Of a stretch of 64,000 nucleotides of DNA, positions 10,958 to 21,294 are shown in pieces. The number at the start of each line of letters is the position of its first letter. Within the stretch, counting starts at the first letter, position 1. The notes under the pieces are model-generated. The model searched no databases, was not told the DNA's origin, and saw only the letters and a program-made list of their open reading frames with translations. The position numbers and the translations under genes are program-made. Origin of the DNA: Clostridiales bacterium (GTDB lineage: Bacteria > Bacillota > Clostridia > Lachnospirales > Lachnospiraceae); contig JAJQEU010000051.1 in the NCBI GenBank assembly GCA_021201535.1, positions 1-64,000 on the forward strand. Reading direction: 5' to 3'.

Positions 10958-12127
10958 ATGAAAAAAGCACTTGTCATTTTATGCGGCGGCCTGTCCACCC
11001 GGATGGGGACCAGTAAGACCTTCCTTCCGTTTGGCAGCACCTCCCTGTTAAAATATCAGATCGCCCGCTTCCGGCCGTTTTTCGAGACGATCTATCTGTC
11101 CGTACCCTCGCAGGAGGACGACCGGTTCCCCTATGAGGATTACTGCGGCTGCAAAGCCATTCCGGACACATATGCCAGAATCGGTCCCATGGGCGGTCTG
11201 TTCAGCTGTCTCGGCAGCGTACCGGAGGATATGCTTTTTTTTACGCCGGTGGACGCTCCTTTCACGAATCCGGCTCTCGCCGCCGAGATCTGTGCGCAGC
11301 TGGAAGCGGATGAGACAAAATACGCCTGCGCGATTCAGAATCCCGAGGGACGCGTACAGCCGCTCTTCACCGCATATACCAGGCGCTGCCTGCCCGTGAT
11401 CGAGGATCTCATCCAAAAAAAATCCTACCGTCTGAAGTTTATCCTGACCCCGGCCGACACCCTGATTCTGGACCGCTTTCTTCCGCCGGAGCAGTTTTTC
11501 AATATGAACGACCCGCAGTCCTACTACTATGCCCTGCAAAAGCTGTCCGCCAAACGCCCGGGTGAGTTTCCGCCGGACTTCGGAAAGCAGATGAAAACCG
11601 ACTCCCACCATGTCCCCATTCTGTCCTTCACCGCAAAATCGGGGACCGGCAAAACGACCTATCTGGAGAAGCTGATCCCGCTCCTGAAGCAGAATCACCT
11701 GCGGATCGCGGTCGTCAAACACGATGCCCACGGCTTTCAGATCGACAAGCCGGGCAAGGACAGCTACCGTCTGACGCAGGCGGGCGCCGACCATATGATC
11801 CTGACTTCCGAGGATCGGACCGCGGCCATCCTCTCTCACCGATCAGAAAACCCTTCTCTGGAGAGCATCCTGGCCCGCATCGAGAATATCGATTTCATTA
11901 TCACAGAAGGTTATAAGCTCGGCGGCCAGAAAAAGATTCATCTGCTTCGCAGAGGACACAATGAGACGCCCGTAGGCAATCCGGAAAACACGATCGCGTA
12001 TGTCACAGACTTTCCCTTTGAAGCAGACGTACCGGTATTTGATCTGAACCATCCGGAAGATATCCTCCCGTTTTTACTGGACTATATCCGGGACTGCTCC
12101 GATTCGTCTGCTCTGTCTCTGCACTGA
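10958..12127 (+). CDS. MobA-MobB fusion: molybdenum cofactor guanylyltransferase plus MobB GTP-binding domain
   Basis: N-terminal LVILCGGLSTRMGTSKTFLPFG (MobA); C-terminal VPILSFTAKSGTGKTTYLEKLIPLLKQNHLRIAVVKHDAHGFQIDKPGKDSYRLTQAGADHMIL (MobB). Confidence 0.93.
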   Translation: MKKALVILCGGLSTRMGTSKTFLPFGSTSLLKYQIARFRPFFETIYLSVPSQEDDRFPYEDYCGCKAIPDTYARIGPMGGLFSCLGSVPEDMLFFTPVDAPFTNPALAAEICAQLEADETKYACAIQNPEGRVQPLFTAYTRRCLPVIEDLIQKKSYRLKFILTPADTLILDRFLPPEQFFNMNDPQSYYYALQKLSAKRPGEFPPDFGKQMKTDSHHVPILSFTAKSGTGKTTYLEKLIPLLKQNHLRIAVVKHDAHGFQIDKPGKDSYRLTQAGADHMILTSEDRTAAILSHRSENPSLESILARIENIDFIITEGYKLGGQKKIHLLRRGHNETPVGNPENTIAYVTDFPFEADVPVFDLNHPEDILPFLLDYIRDCSDSSALSLH

Positions 12128-12369
12128 ACAGACGAGGCCGGTTACGGCTTTCTGTTGCCCCTGTATCTGAAGCACACCTTATAAAAATGTTAGTTACACT
12201 GTACTGTAATCCGAATTTCGAATCATAAATTGCATTTTCCGAATCACTGGAATACCAAAAAAACATTAAAATAATACATATAGAATTCATCCTGCTGCAT
12301 CCGATCTCCAGAATGGATGATCAGCAGATGAAATGGGGCGGAAATTTTGCGAAAAAGGGGGCAGGATAC

Positions 12370-13341
12370 ATGCAGCAAATATCCTTTGATTCGATCAATC
12401 GGAAATTATCTATTTCGGAAATGGCACAGATTCACGACATCAGCCGTCAAACCCTGATCTATTATGACAAGATCGGTCTGTTCCGACCGGCCATCATCGA
12501 CGACGTAAACGGTTACCGCTATTACAGCACACTTCAGATCCCTCTGCTCAGAGAGATTTGTTTTTTACGTTCTATCGGCATGTCCCTCGAGGATATCCGG
12601 AAACACAACGAGTATAATACCTCCACCTCCACGATCGAACTTCTGGAGTCTCAGAGGGATAAACTGTCCAGACAGATGGAGACACTTCAGGAACAGATTC
12701 GTCAGATTGACAAGCGCGTGAATGTATATCGCGATGCGGAGGATTATGACAACGAAGATTATAAACCAACGATTACGCATTTTCCGGATCGCTGGGTGCT
12801 CTACCATGAGTGGGAAGCAGACGACATGACGCGGCACGGCTATCATTTCTCCCTGATGCGGGTCTGGAACGATGCCGAACGATATGACATTCTCCCCTCC
12901 AGACGATGGGGCACACTGATCTTCAGGGATGAGGTCGAGCGCGGAACCCCCTTGCATAATTGCGGCGCCTGTTGTATCATAGACGAAGATAAAATGCCCG
13001 ATGTGCCGGGAATGTATCTCTTAAAAGAGGGGGATTATGTCTGTATGCCGAAATACGGCATGTCCTTTAATGTAGAGCCTCTCGATAAACTGGTGAACTG
13101 GATCAGGGAAAACGACTATGAGATCATCGGTGATATCTATGACGAATGTCTCCTGGACACCATTTTTTATGATGGCGACCATGAGCTGGATTTCGGAGAG
13201 CTGCAGATTCCGATACGCAAAAAAGAGGTTTCTTCGATGAATTCCTTCTCGCAGATCGTGCGTGATCAATCCGACGAAAGGAGTCCCCATGGCTTATTAC
13301 ATCAACAAGAAAAACAAAAAACCAGTAGAAGAACCGCCTGA
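12370..13341 (+). CDS. MerR family transcriptional regulator with effector-binding (GyrI-like) domain
   Basis: LSISEMAQIHDISRQTLIYYDKIGLFRPAIIDDVNGYRYYSTLQIPLLREICFLRSIGMSLEDI; start MQQISF at 12370 likelier than 12313. Confidence 0.88.
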   Translation: MQQISFDSINRKLSISEMAQIHDISRQTLIYYDKIGLFRPAIIDDVNGYRYYSTLQIPLLREICFLRSIGMSLEDIRKHNEYNTSTSTIELLESQRDKLSRQMETLQEQIRQIDKRVNVYRDAEDYDNEDYKPTITHFPDRWVLYHEWEADDMTRHGYHFSLMRVWNDAERYDILPSRRWGTLIFRDEVERGTPLHNCGACCIIDEDKMPDVPGMYLLKEGDYVCMPKYGMSFNVEPLDKLVNWIRENDYEIIGDIYDECLLDTIFYDGDHELDFGELQIPIRKKEVSSMNSFSQIVRDQSDERSPHGLLHQQEKQKTSRRTA

Positions 13342-13447
13342 GAAGAAAAAGCTGAGCCGGACCATGCGTTCCTTCTACCAGATTCTCGGCTGTGTGATCG
13401 TACTGATCATTGTACTGATCATCTGGTTTGTACGCGGCGGCGAATAA
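13289..13447 (+). CDS. Small single-TM membrane protein (52 aa), overlaps end of MerR gene
   Basis: MAYYINKKNKKPVEEPPEKKKLSRTMRSFYQILGCVIVLIIVLIIWFVRGGE; AAAGGAG RBS upstream; C-terminal TM helix. Confidence 0.65.
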   Translation: MAYYINKKNKKPVEEPPEKKKLSRTMRSFYQILGCVIVLIIVLIIWFVRGGE

Positions 13448-13480
13448 AAAAGAAACGTGCGCGCCGCATGGCGCACCACA

Positions 13481-13514
13481 ATAGAAAAAACGTCCTTTCG
13501 GACGTTTTTTCTAT
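13481..13514. terminator. Bidirectional intrinsic terminator
   Basis: ATAGAAAAAACGTCC-TTTC-GGACGTTTTTTCTAT, perfect inverted repeat between convergent genes. Confidence 0.9.
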
Positions 13515-13552
13515 TACTGAGGGTATACAAATTTTAGATAATTATCCTAATA

Positions 13553-14521
13553 TTATTTCCCTGCTTTTCTCTTTCCGAACATATCGATCGCCACTACCGC
13601 GACAAGCACCGCGCCGATGACAATGTTCTGTACCGAGGACGTCACGCCCATGATGTTCAGTCCTGTACTGATGACACAGATAACAAATGCGCCGACCACT
13701 GTCTTTGCGATCTTGCCTTCACCGCCGGAAAGACTGGTTCCGCCGATCGCCGCCGCCGCGATCGCAAGGATGTTGTATCCGCCGTCGGCGATGTTCGGGC
13801 TTCCGGTCCGCAGACGGGAAGCCAGCACCAGTCCGGCAATCGCTGCCGCAAGTCCGTTTAAGGTAAAGATCAGAATATTATATCTGTCTACATTCACACC
13901 GGAAAGCCTGGCCGTCTGCTCGTTGCTGCCGATCGCATATGTATAGCGGCCGAGCTTCGTGTTCCGGATCAGATAGAAGCAGATCACAAAGAAGATGATC
14001 GCCACAATAAACTGGGATGGAATGATACCGATGGTCTTCGAACCCCAGAAGGTAAACTGAACCGCCGCGTTCTCATTGTCTGCGATACGGATGGACGTCT
14101 CACGTGTGATGACCAGAGCCAGACCACTGGCCGCATACATCATACCTGCCGTCATGATGAAAAACGGCACCTTCAGTTTCGCAATACAAAAACCGTTGAC
14201 AAATCCGCAGGCAAGACCGATCGCTATGCCGACCAGGGATGCCGGAATCGGCGTCATGCCTGCCTGCATGCAGATAGAAGCCGCGCAGCCCACCAGCGCT
14301 GCGATCGAACCGATGGAGAGATCGATCTTACCGCTGATCATGACAAAGGTCATGCCGCAGCCGAACAGAATGTAGACCGCTCCCGTCCGCAGCAGACTCG
14401 TCAGGTTGCTCAGCGAGAAGAATCCGCTCCCGGCGACCGAGAAAAGTACGACAAGAGCCACCAAGATAATATACACGCCGAATTTGTCGTATATCTGTTT
14501 CCCCTTTGATACGTTGTTCAT
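13553..14521 (-). CDS. Sugar ABC transporter permease (RbsC-like)
   Basis: RTGAVYILFGCGMTFVMISGKIDLSIGSIAALVGCAASI...AAIAGLVLASRLRTGSPNIADGGYNILAIAAAAIGGTSLSGGEGK. Confidence 0.92.
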   Translation of the reverse strand: MNNVSKGKQIYDKFGVYIILVALVVLFSVAGSGFFSLSNLTSLLRTGAVYILFGCGMTFVMISGKIDLSIGSIAALVGCAASICMQAGMTPIPASLVGIAIGLACGFVNGFCIAKLKVPFFIMTAGMMYAASGLALVITRETSIRIADNENAAVQFTFWGSKTIGIIPSQFIVAIIFFVICFYLIRNTKLGRYTYAIGSNEQTARLSGVNVDRYNILIFTLNGLAAAIAGLVLASRLRTGSPNIADGGYNILAIAAAAIGGTSLSGGEGKIAKTVVGAFVICVISTGLNIMGVTSSVQNIVIGAVLVAVVAIDMFGKRKAGK

Positions 14522-14546
14522 AAAATCCTCCTACTATCGCCGGAAA

Positions 14547-16064
14547 CTAAATATCCAGCATCAATTTCAACATCTTTTCTTTCAGGTTGTCCTCTCCCTC
14601 AGAGAACTCGCCGACCTTTTTGCCCTCGCGCATCACGATGATGCGGTTGCACAGTCCGATCAGCTCATCCTCCTCCGAGGAAATCACAATGACTCCGATA
14701 TGCTGCTTCACGAGATCCTGAATGAGCTGATAAAAATCCGCCCGGGCTCCCACGTCCACACCGCGGGTCGGCTCATCCAGAAGCAGCAGCTTTGAGTTCG
14801 TCATCAGCCACTTCGCCAGGCAGACCTTCTGCTGGTTTCCGCCGCTTAAGTTCTCAATCCTCTGCTCCATGCCTGTTGTTTTTATTTTTAAACTGTCAAT
14901 CAGTTTATTTACGCCATCCTTCTCCTGACCATTTCGGATATGAAGCCCTTTTCCGAGAGACAACATACTCGGCAGGCTCATATTCTCGCGAATCGGGCGC
15001 ACCGCCAGGATACCTTCGACCTTCCGGTCCTCGCTAACATAACCTATGCCCTGACGCACCGCGTCCACCGGGCTTTTGACATCCAGTTTTCTGCCTTCAA
15101 AAACAAACTCACCCTCATCCAGATCATAACAACCGAAAATCGTCTTCGCAATCTCGGTTCTCCCCGCTCCTGCCAGACCGGCAAAGCCGAGGATCTCCCC
15201 CTCTTTTAACTGAAAACTCACATCTTCATACAAACCCTTGCTGGTCACATTCTTCGCCTCAAAGATCACCTCTCCCTCGTGATGATACTTCTCCGGAAAC
15301 TGATTCGTGTTCTCGGAACCGACGATACCGGCCAGCAGCCTCTGATTATCCACATTCGCAATGTCGTCGGAAAAGATCAGTTTTCCGTCCCGCAGTAATG
15401 TGATCCGGTCACAGATCTGATATACCTCCGACATGCGGTGCGTGATATACACCATGCCGACGCCTTTCTCCTTCAGACGGCCGATCAGGGCAAACAGAAT
15501 CTCTGTCTCCTGCATCGTCAGCGAGGATGTCGGCTCGTCAAAAATAATGACGTTGGAGTTAAGGTTCAGCGCGCGCGTGATCTCGATCATCTGCTGTGTC
15601 GCGACCGGCAGGTCGCCGGCTCTGGCGTCCAGATCAAAATCAACGCCCACCTCATCCATAACCTCTTTCGCGCGTTTGCGCATCGCCTTCCAGTCGTAGA
15701 TACCCCTGTTCACGATCTCATTCGCGATGAAGATATTCTCCAGCACGCTCAGGTGCGGAAGGATATTCAGCTCCTGAAACACCATGGCAATGCCGTCCAG
15801 CTGAGCGTCATGTACCGTTCCCTTCAGCGGGATCACACGGTCGTTGTGCGCGATCGTTCCGCTGTCTGGCAGGTATACACCCGCAAGAACCTTCATCAGG
15901 GTGGATTTCCCGGCACCGTTCGCTCCCATCAGCGCATGAACCTCCCCCGCGCGGAGATCGAAATCCACATCATGCAGCACCTGTGTCCCGGCGAAAGATT
16001 TGCAGATGTCCGTCATCTTCAGTATTTCTTTCCCGACCTGCTCCGGTCTTTTTTCATTTCCCAT
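14547..16064 (-). CDS. Sugar ABC transporter ATP-binding protein (RbsA-like, two NBDs)
   Basis: GANGAGKSTLMKVLAGVY...IIFDEPTSSLTMQE...LSGGNQQKVCLAKWLMTNSKLLLLDEPTRGVDVGARADFYQLI. Confidence 0.94.
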   Translation of the reverse strand: MGNEKRPEQVGKEILKMTDICKSFAGTQVLHDVDFDLRAGEVHALMGANGAGKSTLMKVLAGVYLPDSGTIAHNDRVIPLKGTVHDAQLDGIAMVFQELNILPHLSVLENIFIANEIVNRGIYDWKAMRKRAKEVMDEVGVDFDLDARAGDLPVATQQMIEITRALNLNSNVIIFDEPTSSLTMQETEILFALIGRLKEKGVGMVYITHRMSEVYQICDRITLLRDGKLIFSDDIANVDNQRLLAGIVGSENTNQFPEKYHHEGEVIFEAKNVTSKGLYEDVSFQLKEGEILGFAGLAGAGRTEIAKTIFGCYDLDEGEFVFEGRKLDVKSPVDAVRQGIGYVSEDRKVEGILAVRPIRENMSLPSMLSLGKGLHIRNGQEKDGVNKLIDSLKIKTTGMEQRIENLSGGNQQKVCLAKWLMTNSKLLLLDEPTRGVDVGARADFYQLIQDLVKQHIGVIVISSEEDELIGLCNRIIVMREGKKVGEFSEGEDNLKEKMLKLMLDI

Positions 16065-16140
16065 TAAATCCAGCCTTTCTGAACACCGGCCGGCACGAAG
16101 GCCGGCCGGTAAAATCCATGCTCAGTTAAAACAAACCGAT

Positions 16141-17331
16141 TTACAGAGCGTCAAACAGTTCATTACCCTTGTCGATGAACTCCCACATATAATCAGATAC
16201 GGACTCTACATCGGTACCCATGGTCCACTCAGCCAGTTCCTCGCCGTGAGGCAGGTACTCGTCAATATTCTCGCTGGTAACAATAGTGTCCGGTGTAAAG
16301 GTATACAGACTGTATACATCATCGTCATAGTTCGGCTGATACTCCCACTCGCTCGAATCCGTGCCGTTGATCAGATCGTAAGCCTGATATACCGCGTAAT
16401 AGCCCTGAAGGATAGACCAGTCGTATGCGGATGCGTACAGCTTGCCCTCGTCGATGGACTGCAGTGCCAGGAGGTTTCCGTCAATGCCGGCCACGAGAAC
16501 ACCGTCCTCGCCGACCTCAATGCCGTTCTCCTCAAGTGCGGTGACCGCGCCCACTGCCATCAGGTCGTTGCAGCAGAGAACGATGTCGATATCGCTGTGC
16601 GCCTGGATCAGATCGGACATGGTGGTCGTCGCGGTATCCTGGTCATAGCTGGCGCTCTGGGAATCGAGAACCGTCACGTTATCATACTCAGCGATCGCGC
16701 GCTCAAATCCGGCTGTCCGCTCGATGGAGGAGCTTGCTGCGTCCACACCGCGCAGGATGATAACATTGCCTTCGCCGCCGGCCGCATCAATGACTGTCTT
16801 CGCCAGCTCATAAGCCATCTCCTCGTGGTCTACACCGATGTAGTTCGGCATATAGTCGTCAATCTCATCGCCCCACACATTCGTGATCTCGGTATCCACC
16901 GTCACAAACGGGATACCCGCGTCATGCGCCGCGTCAACCGCACCGGATACACCGTCGGAATCATTCGCGGTCAGAATCAGAGCGTCCACGCCGGCTGAGA
17001 TCATGTTCTCACACTTCGTAACCTGTCCGTCTACATCAGACTCCGTCGTGGTGTTATCCACTCTCACCTCAACGCCGAGCTCCTGTCCCGCCAGAACAGC
17101 GCCGTAAGCGATATCCTGGAAATGAGCGTTCGTCGCAGTCTTAACAACGATACCGATCGTAAGGTCGGAATCTGCCGTGGATGTAGTGGATGTCTCAGCT
17201 GTGCTGCTGCTCTCATCCGCTGCCGAACTGTCCCCTGTGCTGTCCGAGCTTGAGCTGCCGCAGGCCGCCAGGCTCAGCGCCATCGCGCCGACTACCGCGA
17301 TGGAGAAAATTTTTGTCATTCTTTTCTTCAT
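16141..17331 (-). CDS. Sugar ABC transporter substrate-binding lipoprotein (RbsB-like)
   Basis: MKKRMTKIFSIAVVGAMALSLAACGSSSS lipobox signal; LTIGIVVKTATNAHFQDIAYGAVLAGQELGVEV periplasmic-binding fold. Confidence 0.92.
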   Translation of the reverse strand: MKKRMTKIFSIAVVGAMALSLAACGSSSSDSTGDSSAADESSSTAETSTTSTADSDLTIGIVVKTATNAHFQDIAYGAVLAGQELGVEVRVDNTTTESDVDGQVTKCENMISAGVDALILTANDSDGVSGAVDAAHDAGIPFVTVDTEITNVWGDEIDDYMPNYIGVDHEEMAYELAKTVIDAAGGEGNVIILRGVDAASSSIERTAGFERAIAEYDNVTVLDSQSASYDQDTATTTMSDLIQAHSDIDIVLCCNDLMAVGAVTALEENGIEVGEDGVLVAGIDGNLLALQSIDEGKLYASAYDWSILQGYYAVYQAYDLINGTDSSEWEYQPNYDDDVYSLYTFTPDTIVTSENIDEYLPHGEELAEWTMGTDVESVSDYMWEFIDKGNELFDAL

Positions 17332-17540
17332 AAATATCCTCCTTTTATGAATGGCATGATTTATACAGATTGCCATCTTTGATGGCAATAGTATAGCATT
17401 GTTGATTTCTGCCGGTTATTCAACCGAATTTATCAATTATGAATAAATGAAATGATTGTACCCCGGAAAAACACGATTTGAATCCATTCGGTTTTTTATC
17501 GGTTTTTGTCTGGTATACCGGCTGTATTTTTGTGGAATTA

Positions 17541-17570
17541 AAAAAGTTACTGTTTTTTCAGTAACTTTTT
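17541..17570. terminator. Intrinsic terminator (A/T symmetric)
   Basis: AAAAAGTTACTG-TTTTTT-CAGTAACTTTTT, 12-bp perfect stem, downstream of the 17692-19043 minus-strand pair. Confidence 0.8.
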
Positions 17571-17691
17571 ACAAAATCTTTCCGATAATTTTATCAGATT
17601 TATATGAATGTAATACATGTTCTATACCGTTTTTACTTATATACGACTGTTTCTTTACAAGAACTTTCCAATACTGATATAAGGAAAACCC

Positions 17692-18363
17692 TTATTCACA
17701 CATGTCGATCGTCCTGCGAATCAGCGCGAGCGTGCTCTCCACCGGATAACCGAACAGCAGCCCGGTCACCGCCAGCTCCTCCTCGCCCAGACAGTTGTGA
17801 AGCTCGATCGGGCACTCCTCCTCGTGACCGAACCAGGACAGTTCCCTGCAAAAAAAGTCCCGCATTTTCTCTCTGTCCAGATGTACCTCACAGGAATCAT
17901 AGACAGCCAGAATCTCTTCGAGATCGAAATAATCTCCCAGGGTGCCCTTCCTGCTGATATAGAGCATAAACTCATACTCCTGTACATGATACGGATAACA
18001 GTAAAACGTATCGCCGACCTCAGCCAGAATCCGCATGTAATCATCGCCGGACTCCGGATAGATCGTCGCAGCCAGCTTCTTTCCGTTCTGCACCGATTCG
18101 TTCATATAGGAGACAACCGGAATCGGACCGTAATTGTTGCTGCAGCAGATCAGATTATACCAGCTCAGCCACGGGCTCTCATACTCCGCCCGCACCGGAA
18201 AAAAGATCCGCTTGCAGACCACCGGCTCCGCGCCTGACCGCCGGAACTCATAGGTGAGGGTGATCGTCACACCATCCCCCTCCTGCTCCCGGTACAGCGA
18301 GAAAGTCAGCGGCTCGCCCCCCATATCATACTCCTGTTCAAAAATCAGATCCTTTACTGCCAT
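17692..18363 (-). CDS. Uncharacterised protein, co-transcribed with GntR regulator
   Basis: 223 aa soluble-looking ORF; overlaps GntR gene stop by 10 nt. No family recognised. Confidence 0.7.
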   Translation of the reverse strand: MAVKDLIFEQEYDMGGEPLTFSLYREQEGDGVTITLTYEFRRSGAEPVVCKRIFFPVRAEYESPWLSWYNLICCSNNYGPIPVVSYMNESVQNGKKLAATIYPESGDDYMRILAEVGDTFYCYPYHVQEYEFMLYISRKGTLGDYFDLEEILAVYDSCEVHLDREKMRDFFCRELSWFGHEEECPIELHNCLGEEELAVTGLLFGYPVESTLALIRRTIDMCE

Positions 18364-19043
18364 ATGTTGTACCTGCCGGTCACTAATTTACTGATATAAT
18401 ACTTCTTGATATACTGGCTGTGCTCACGCTCCGCGGCGATCGCACCGTCCAGATCACGCGCCAGAATCGCCTCGTATATCTTATGATGCTGCTTCGTCGT
18501 CTCCTTGCCGTGCTCCAGATCCTCAAAGGATGTGACGTCAAATCTGCGCTTCTGGTTCAGCAGCAACTCGAACATCTTATCCAGCCACCGGTTGTGGACC
18601 GAATGAATGATAAAGCTGTGAAACTTCACATCCCACTCCATACGTTCGATCAGGTCTCCGACCTGCGACTCCTTCTCCGTCTCCTCCATGATCTGCGTCA
18701 GCGTCCGGTCTGAGACCGCGTCATAATTCTTAAGAGATACCTGCAGCGCATAGACCTGCAGCACCTCCAGCAGATCATAGACGCCCAGAATATCCTCCAG
18801 CGTGTAAACCGGTACGACTATCCCCTTTCCCGGCTCCTCCGTCAGAAGCTCCTCGCGCACCAGCTGGCGCAGCGCGTAGCGCACCGGAGAACGGCTCACG
18901 TTGTAAGTCTCGGAGAGCTGCCGCTCCACAAGGACAGTACCCGGCTCATATTCATTGCGCAGGATCGCCTCCCGAAGCTGGTGATACACAGCCATCTCCT
19001 TCGTCATACCTGCGGTACTATTCACATCTCCTGTTTTTCCCAT
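18354..19043 (-). CDS. GntR family (FCD-domain) transcriptional regulator
   Basis: AVYHQLREAILRNEYEPGTVLVERQLSETYNVSRSPVRYALRQLVREELLTEEPGKGIVVPVYTLEDILGVYDLLEVLQVYAL. Confidence 0.92.
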   Translation of the reverse strand: MGKTGDVNSTAGMTKEMAVYHQLREAILRNEYEPGTVLVERQLSETYNVSRSPVRYALRQLVREELLTEEPGKGIVVPVYTLEDILGVYDLLEVLQVYALQVSLKNYDAVSDRTLTQIMEETEKESQVGDLIERMEWDVKFHSFIIHSVHNRWLDKMFELLLNQKRRFDVTSFEDLEHGKETTKQHHKIYEAILARDLDGAIAAEREHSQYIKKYYISKLVTGRYNIWQ

Positions 19044-19075
19044 ACCTCAACCTGCTCCTTTTTCTGTCATTTATC

Positions 19076-20029
19076 TCAGCCGCCAATCTGATTCATATAG
19101 CGATTCGTCTCGCTCACATTTCCATATGTCAGTTTAACATGCTGTGCAGGTTTGTCAAGGATGGATTTTCTCATCGCGTCCGCAAGCGCCTCGCCATGGA
19201 GTCCTCTCACCACGACCTCATCCCTTGAATGAAGGCAGGGTTTGATCTTCCCGTCACAGGTCAGACGGATCCGGTTGCAGGCCAGACAGAAATGCTGATT
19301 CACTGCACTGATGATGCCGATCCTGCCGCTCCCATCCGGGAAAGAATACATCCGCGCCACGCCGGAATCGTCGATCGGAACGAGCTCCGGCACCTTTTCC
19401 AGCACCAGATCACCCTTGACAAAGGCATGCTTCGGGAAGGACGCGCAGGCGCCGATCGGCATCAGCTCGATAAACCGGACCTCCACATCGCCGTCCCGCG
19501 CCAGATTCACAAAATCCACAATCTCATCGTCGTTAAAACCGCCGATCAGCACCGTATTCAGTTTGATCGGAACCAGTCCCGCCTCCCGCGCCAGTTCGAT
19601 CCCCTCGATCACCTCGGAGAACTTTCCGCGCCGCGTGATTCGGGTGTATTTCTCAGTCTGCAATGTATCCAGACTGATATTCAGGCGGGCAACGCCGGCA
19701 TCGCGCAGCGCATATGCCATATCCGCCAGCATAATCCCGTTAGTCGTGAGCGCAAGCTCCTTCACACCGGGTATGGATGAAATCCTCCGGCAGATATCGA
19801 TCACATCCGGCCGGATCAGCGGCTCACCTCCTGTCACACGGATTTTCGATATCCCCGCAGCGACGGCTGCCTCCGTGATCTCCACGATCTCGTCCGCACT
19901 CATCAGGTCGGTATTCGAGGAGATACAGTCGGTCCGCTTGTCCGGCATACAGTACAGACAGCGCAGGTTGCACTCATCCGTAATCGAAATCCTCATATAA
20001 GTGATGTCTCTTCCGTATTTGTCTCTCAT
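19076..20029 (-). CDS. moaA: GTP 3',8-cyclase, molybdenum cofactor biosynthesis
   Basis: MRDKYGRDITYMRISITDECNLRCLYCMPD radical SAM motif; C-terminal CLACNRIRLTCDGKIKPCLHS. Confidence 0.96.
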   Translation of the reverse strand: MRDKYGRDITYMRISITDECNLRCLYCMPDKRTDCISSNTDLMSADEIVEITEAAVAAGISKIRVTGGEPLIRPDVIDICRRISSIPGVKELALTTNGIMLADMAYALRDAGVARLNISLDTLQTEKYTRITRRGKFSEVIEGIELAREAGLVPIKLNTVLIGGFNDDEIVDFVNLARDGDVEVRFIELMPIGACASFPKHAFVKGDLVLEKVPELVPIDDSGVARMYSFPDGSGRIGIISAVNQHFCLACNRIRLTCDGKIKPCLHSRDEVVVRGLHGEALADAMRKSILDKPAQHVKLTYGNVSETNRYMNQIGG

Positions 20030-20070
20030 GTAATAGTTGTCTCCTGTCAGGTTAGTAGCGAATTATAACA

Positions 20071-21288
20071 CTAAATAATGTATGCGTCCAGCATTGTTCC
20101 CGCTTTTACCGCACCGCTTTCGGCAGGAATAATCGCAAAAATCTCTGTATCCTTCATTGCGCTGACGTTTCCGTTCTCCTGATGCTGGTTCAAATGAAAA
20201 AGCACACTGCCATCCTCCAGGCTCAGGCCGCCTTTTAATACACGGAGCACCGGACTCTTCTTTTTGAAGGTCTCCGCCAGGCAGACACGGATCTTCTGAA
20301 GCATATAATCACTCCTGCCGCAGATCTTCCGCAGAGCGGGAACCGCAACCAGGTGGAATGTCGTCATGGCCGCGGACGGATTCCCGGACAATCCGAAGAC
20401 AGGGACTCCCTTTAAAACCGCCAGACAGCAGGAGGAGCCGGGCTTCATCCGTATCTTGTCTACCAGAATCTCCGCGCCGGCGCGCTCCAGCGCATCCTTT
20501 GTGTAATCATATGTACCGACGGAAACGCCTCCCGTCATGATTACCGCATCATACATACTGACCGCAGTCTGCAAAAACTCTGAAATCCGCTCCATCTGGT
20601 CCGGGACAATACCCAGATAGATGGACGGGAGATTCTCACGCTTCAGTGCCGAGTGAAGCATATATCGATTCGAATTATATATTTTCCCTGACTGTAATGT
20701 CTCGCCCGGATCCAGCAGTTCATTACCCTGTGAAATGATACCGATCAGCGGAATACGGTATACCTCTACCGCGGAAATCCCCTGGGAAGCGATCATACCG
20801 TGGATGGCCTCATCCACCACCGTTCCCTTCGGAGCGATCACTTCGGAATACCGAACATCCTCGCCCCTGCGCACGATATTATCCCCCGCATGAAAACTCT
20901 GAAAGATTGTCACATATCCGTCCGCAGCGATCGTATCCTCAAACTTCACCACCGCATCCGCTCCCTCCGGGATCGGTGCTCCGGTCAGAATCTTCACAGC
21001 GTAGCCGTGCTTTAATGTTTTGTGAGAAACTGACCCGGCCGGAATCTCCTCCGCGACAGCCAGTCTGACCGGCTTCTCTCCGGATACCGACTGTGTATCA
21101 GCCGCGTGAAACGCATATCCGTCCAGAGGGGATTTGTCAAACAGAGGCACATCATACCGCGCTTTCAGGTCAACAGCCAGGACCCGTCCGGACGCCTTGT
21201 CGACGGGAACCACCTCCGTATCCAGACATCTGCAACGCTCCAGCATCAGCATCAGAGCTTCGTCCAGATCAAATACATAATTTTTCAT
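20071..21288 (-). CDS. moeA: Molybdopterin molybdenumtransferase
   Basis: VDKASGRVLAVDLKARYDVPLFDKSPLDGYAFHAADT...TGGVSVGTYDYTKDAL...VFGLSGNPSAAMTTFHLV. Confidence 0.95.
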   Translation of the reverse strand: MKNYVFDLDEALMLMLERCRCLDTEVVPVDKASGRVLAVDLKARYDVPLFDKSPLDGYAFHAADTQSVSGEKPVRLAVAEEIPAGSVSHKTLKHGYAVKILTGAPIPEGADAVVKFEDTIAADGYVTIFQSFHAGDNIVRRGEDVRYSEVIAPKGTVVDEAIHGMIASQGISAVEVYRIPLIGIISQGNELLDPGETLQSGKIYNSNRYMLHSALKRENLPSIYLGIVPDQMERISEFLQTAVSMYDAVIMTGGVSVGTYDYTKDALERAGAEILVDKIRMKPGSSCCLAVLKGVPVFGLSGNPSAAMTTFHLVAVPALRKICGRSDYMLQKIRVCLAETFKKKSPVLRVLKGGLSLEDGSVLFHLNQHQENGNVSAMKDTEIFAIIPAESGAVKAGTMLDAYII

Positions 21289-21294
21289 TTATCC

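Noticed and set aside
13553-17331. Specific assignment as a ribose transporter (rbsABC)
   Set aside because: Family is clear but substrate cannot be read from sequence; no ribokinase or other pentose gene adjacent.
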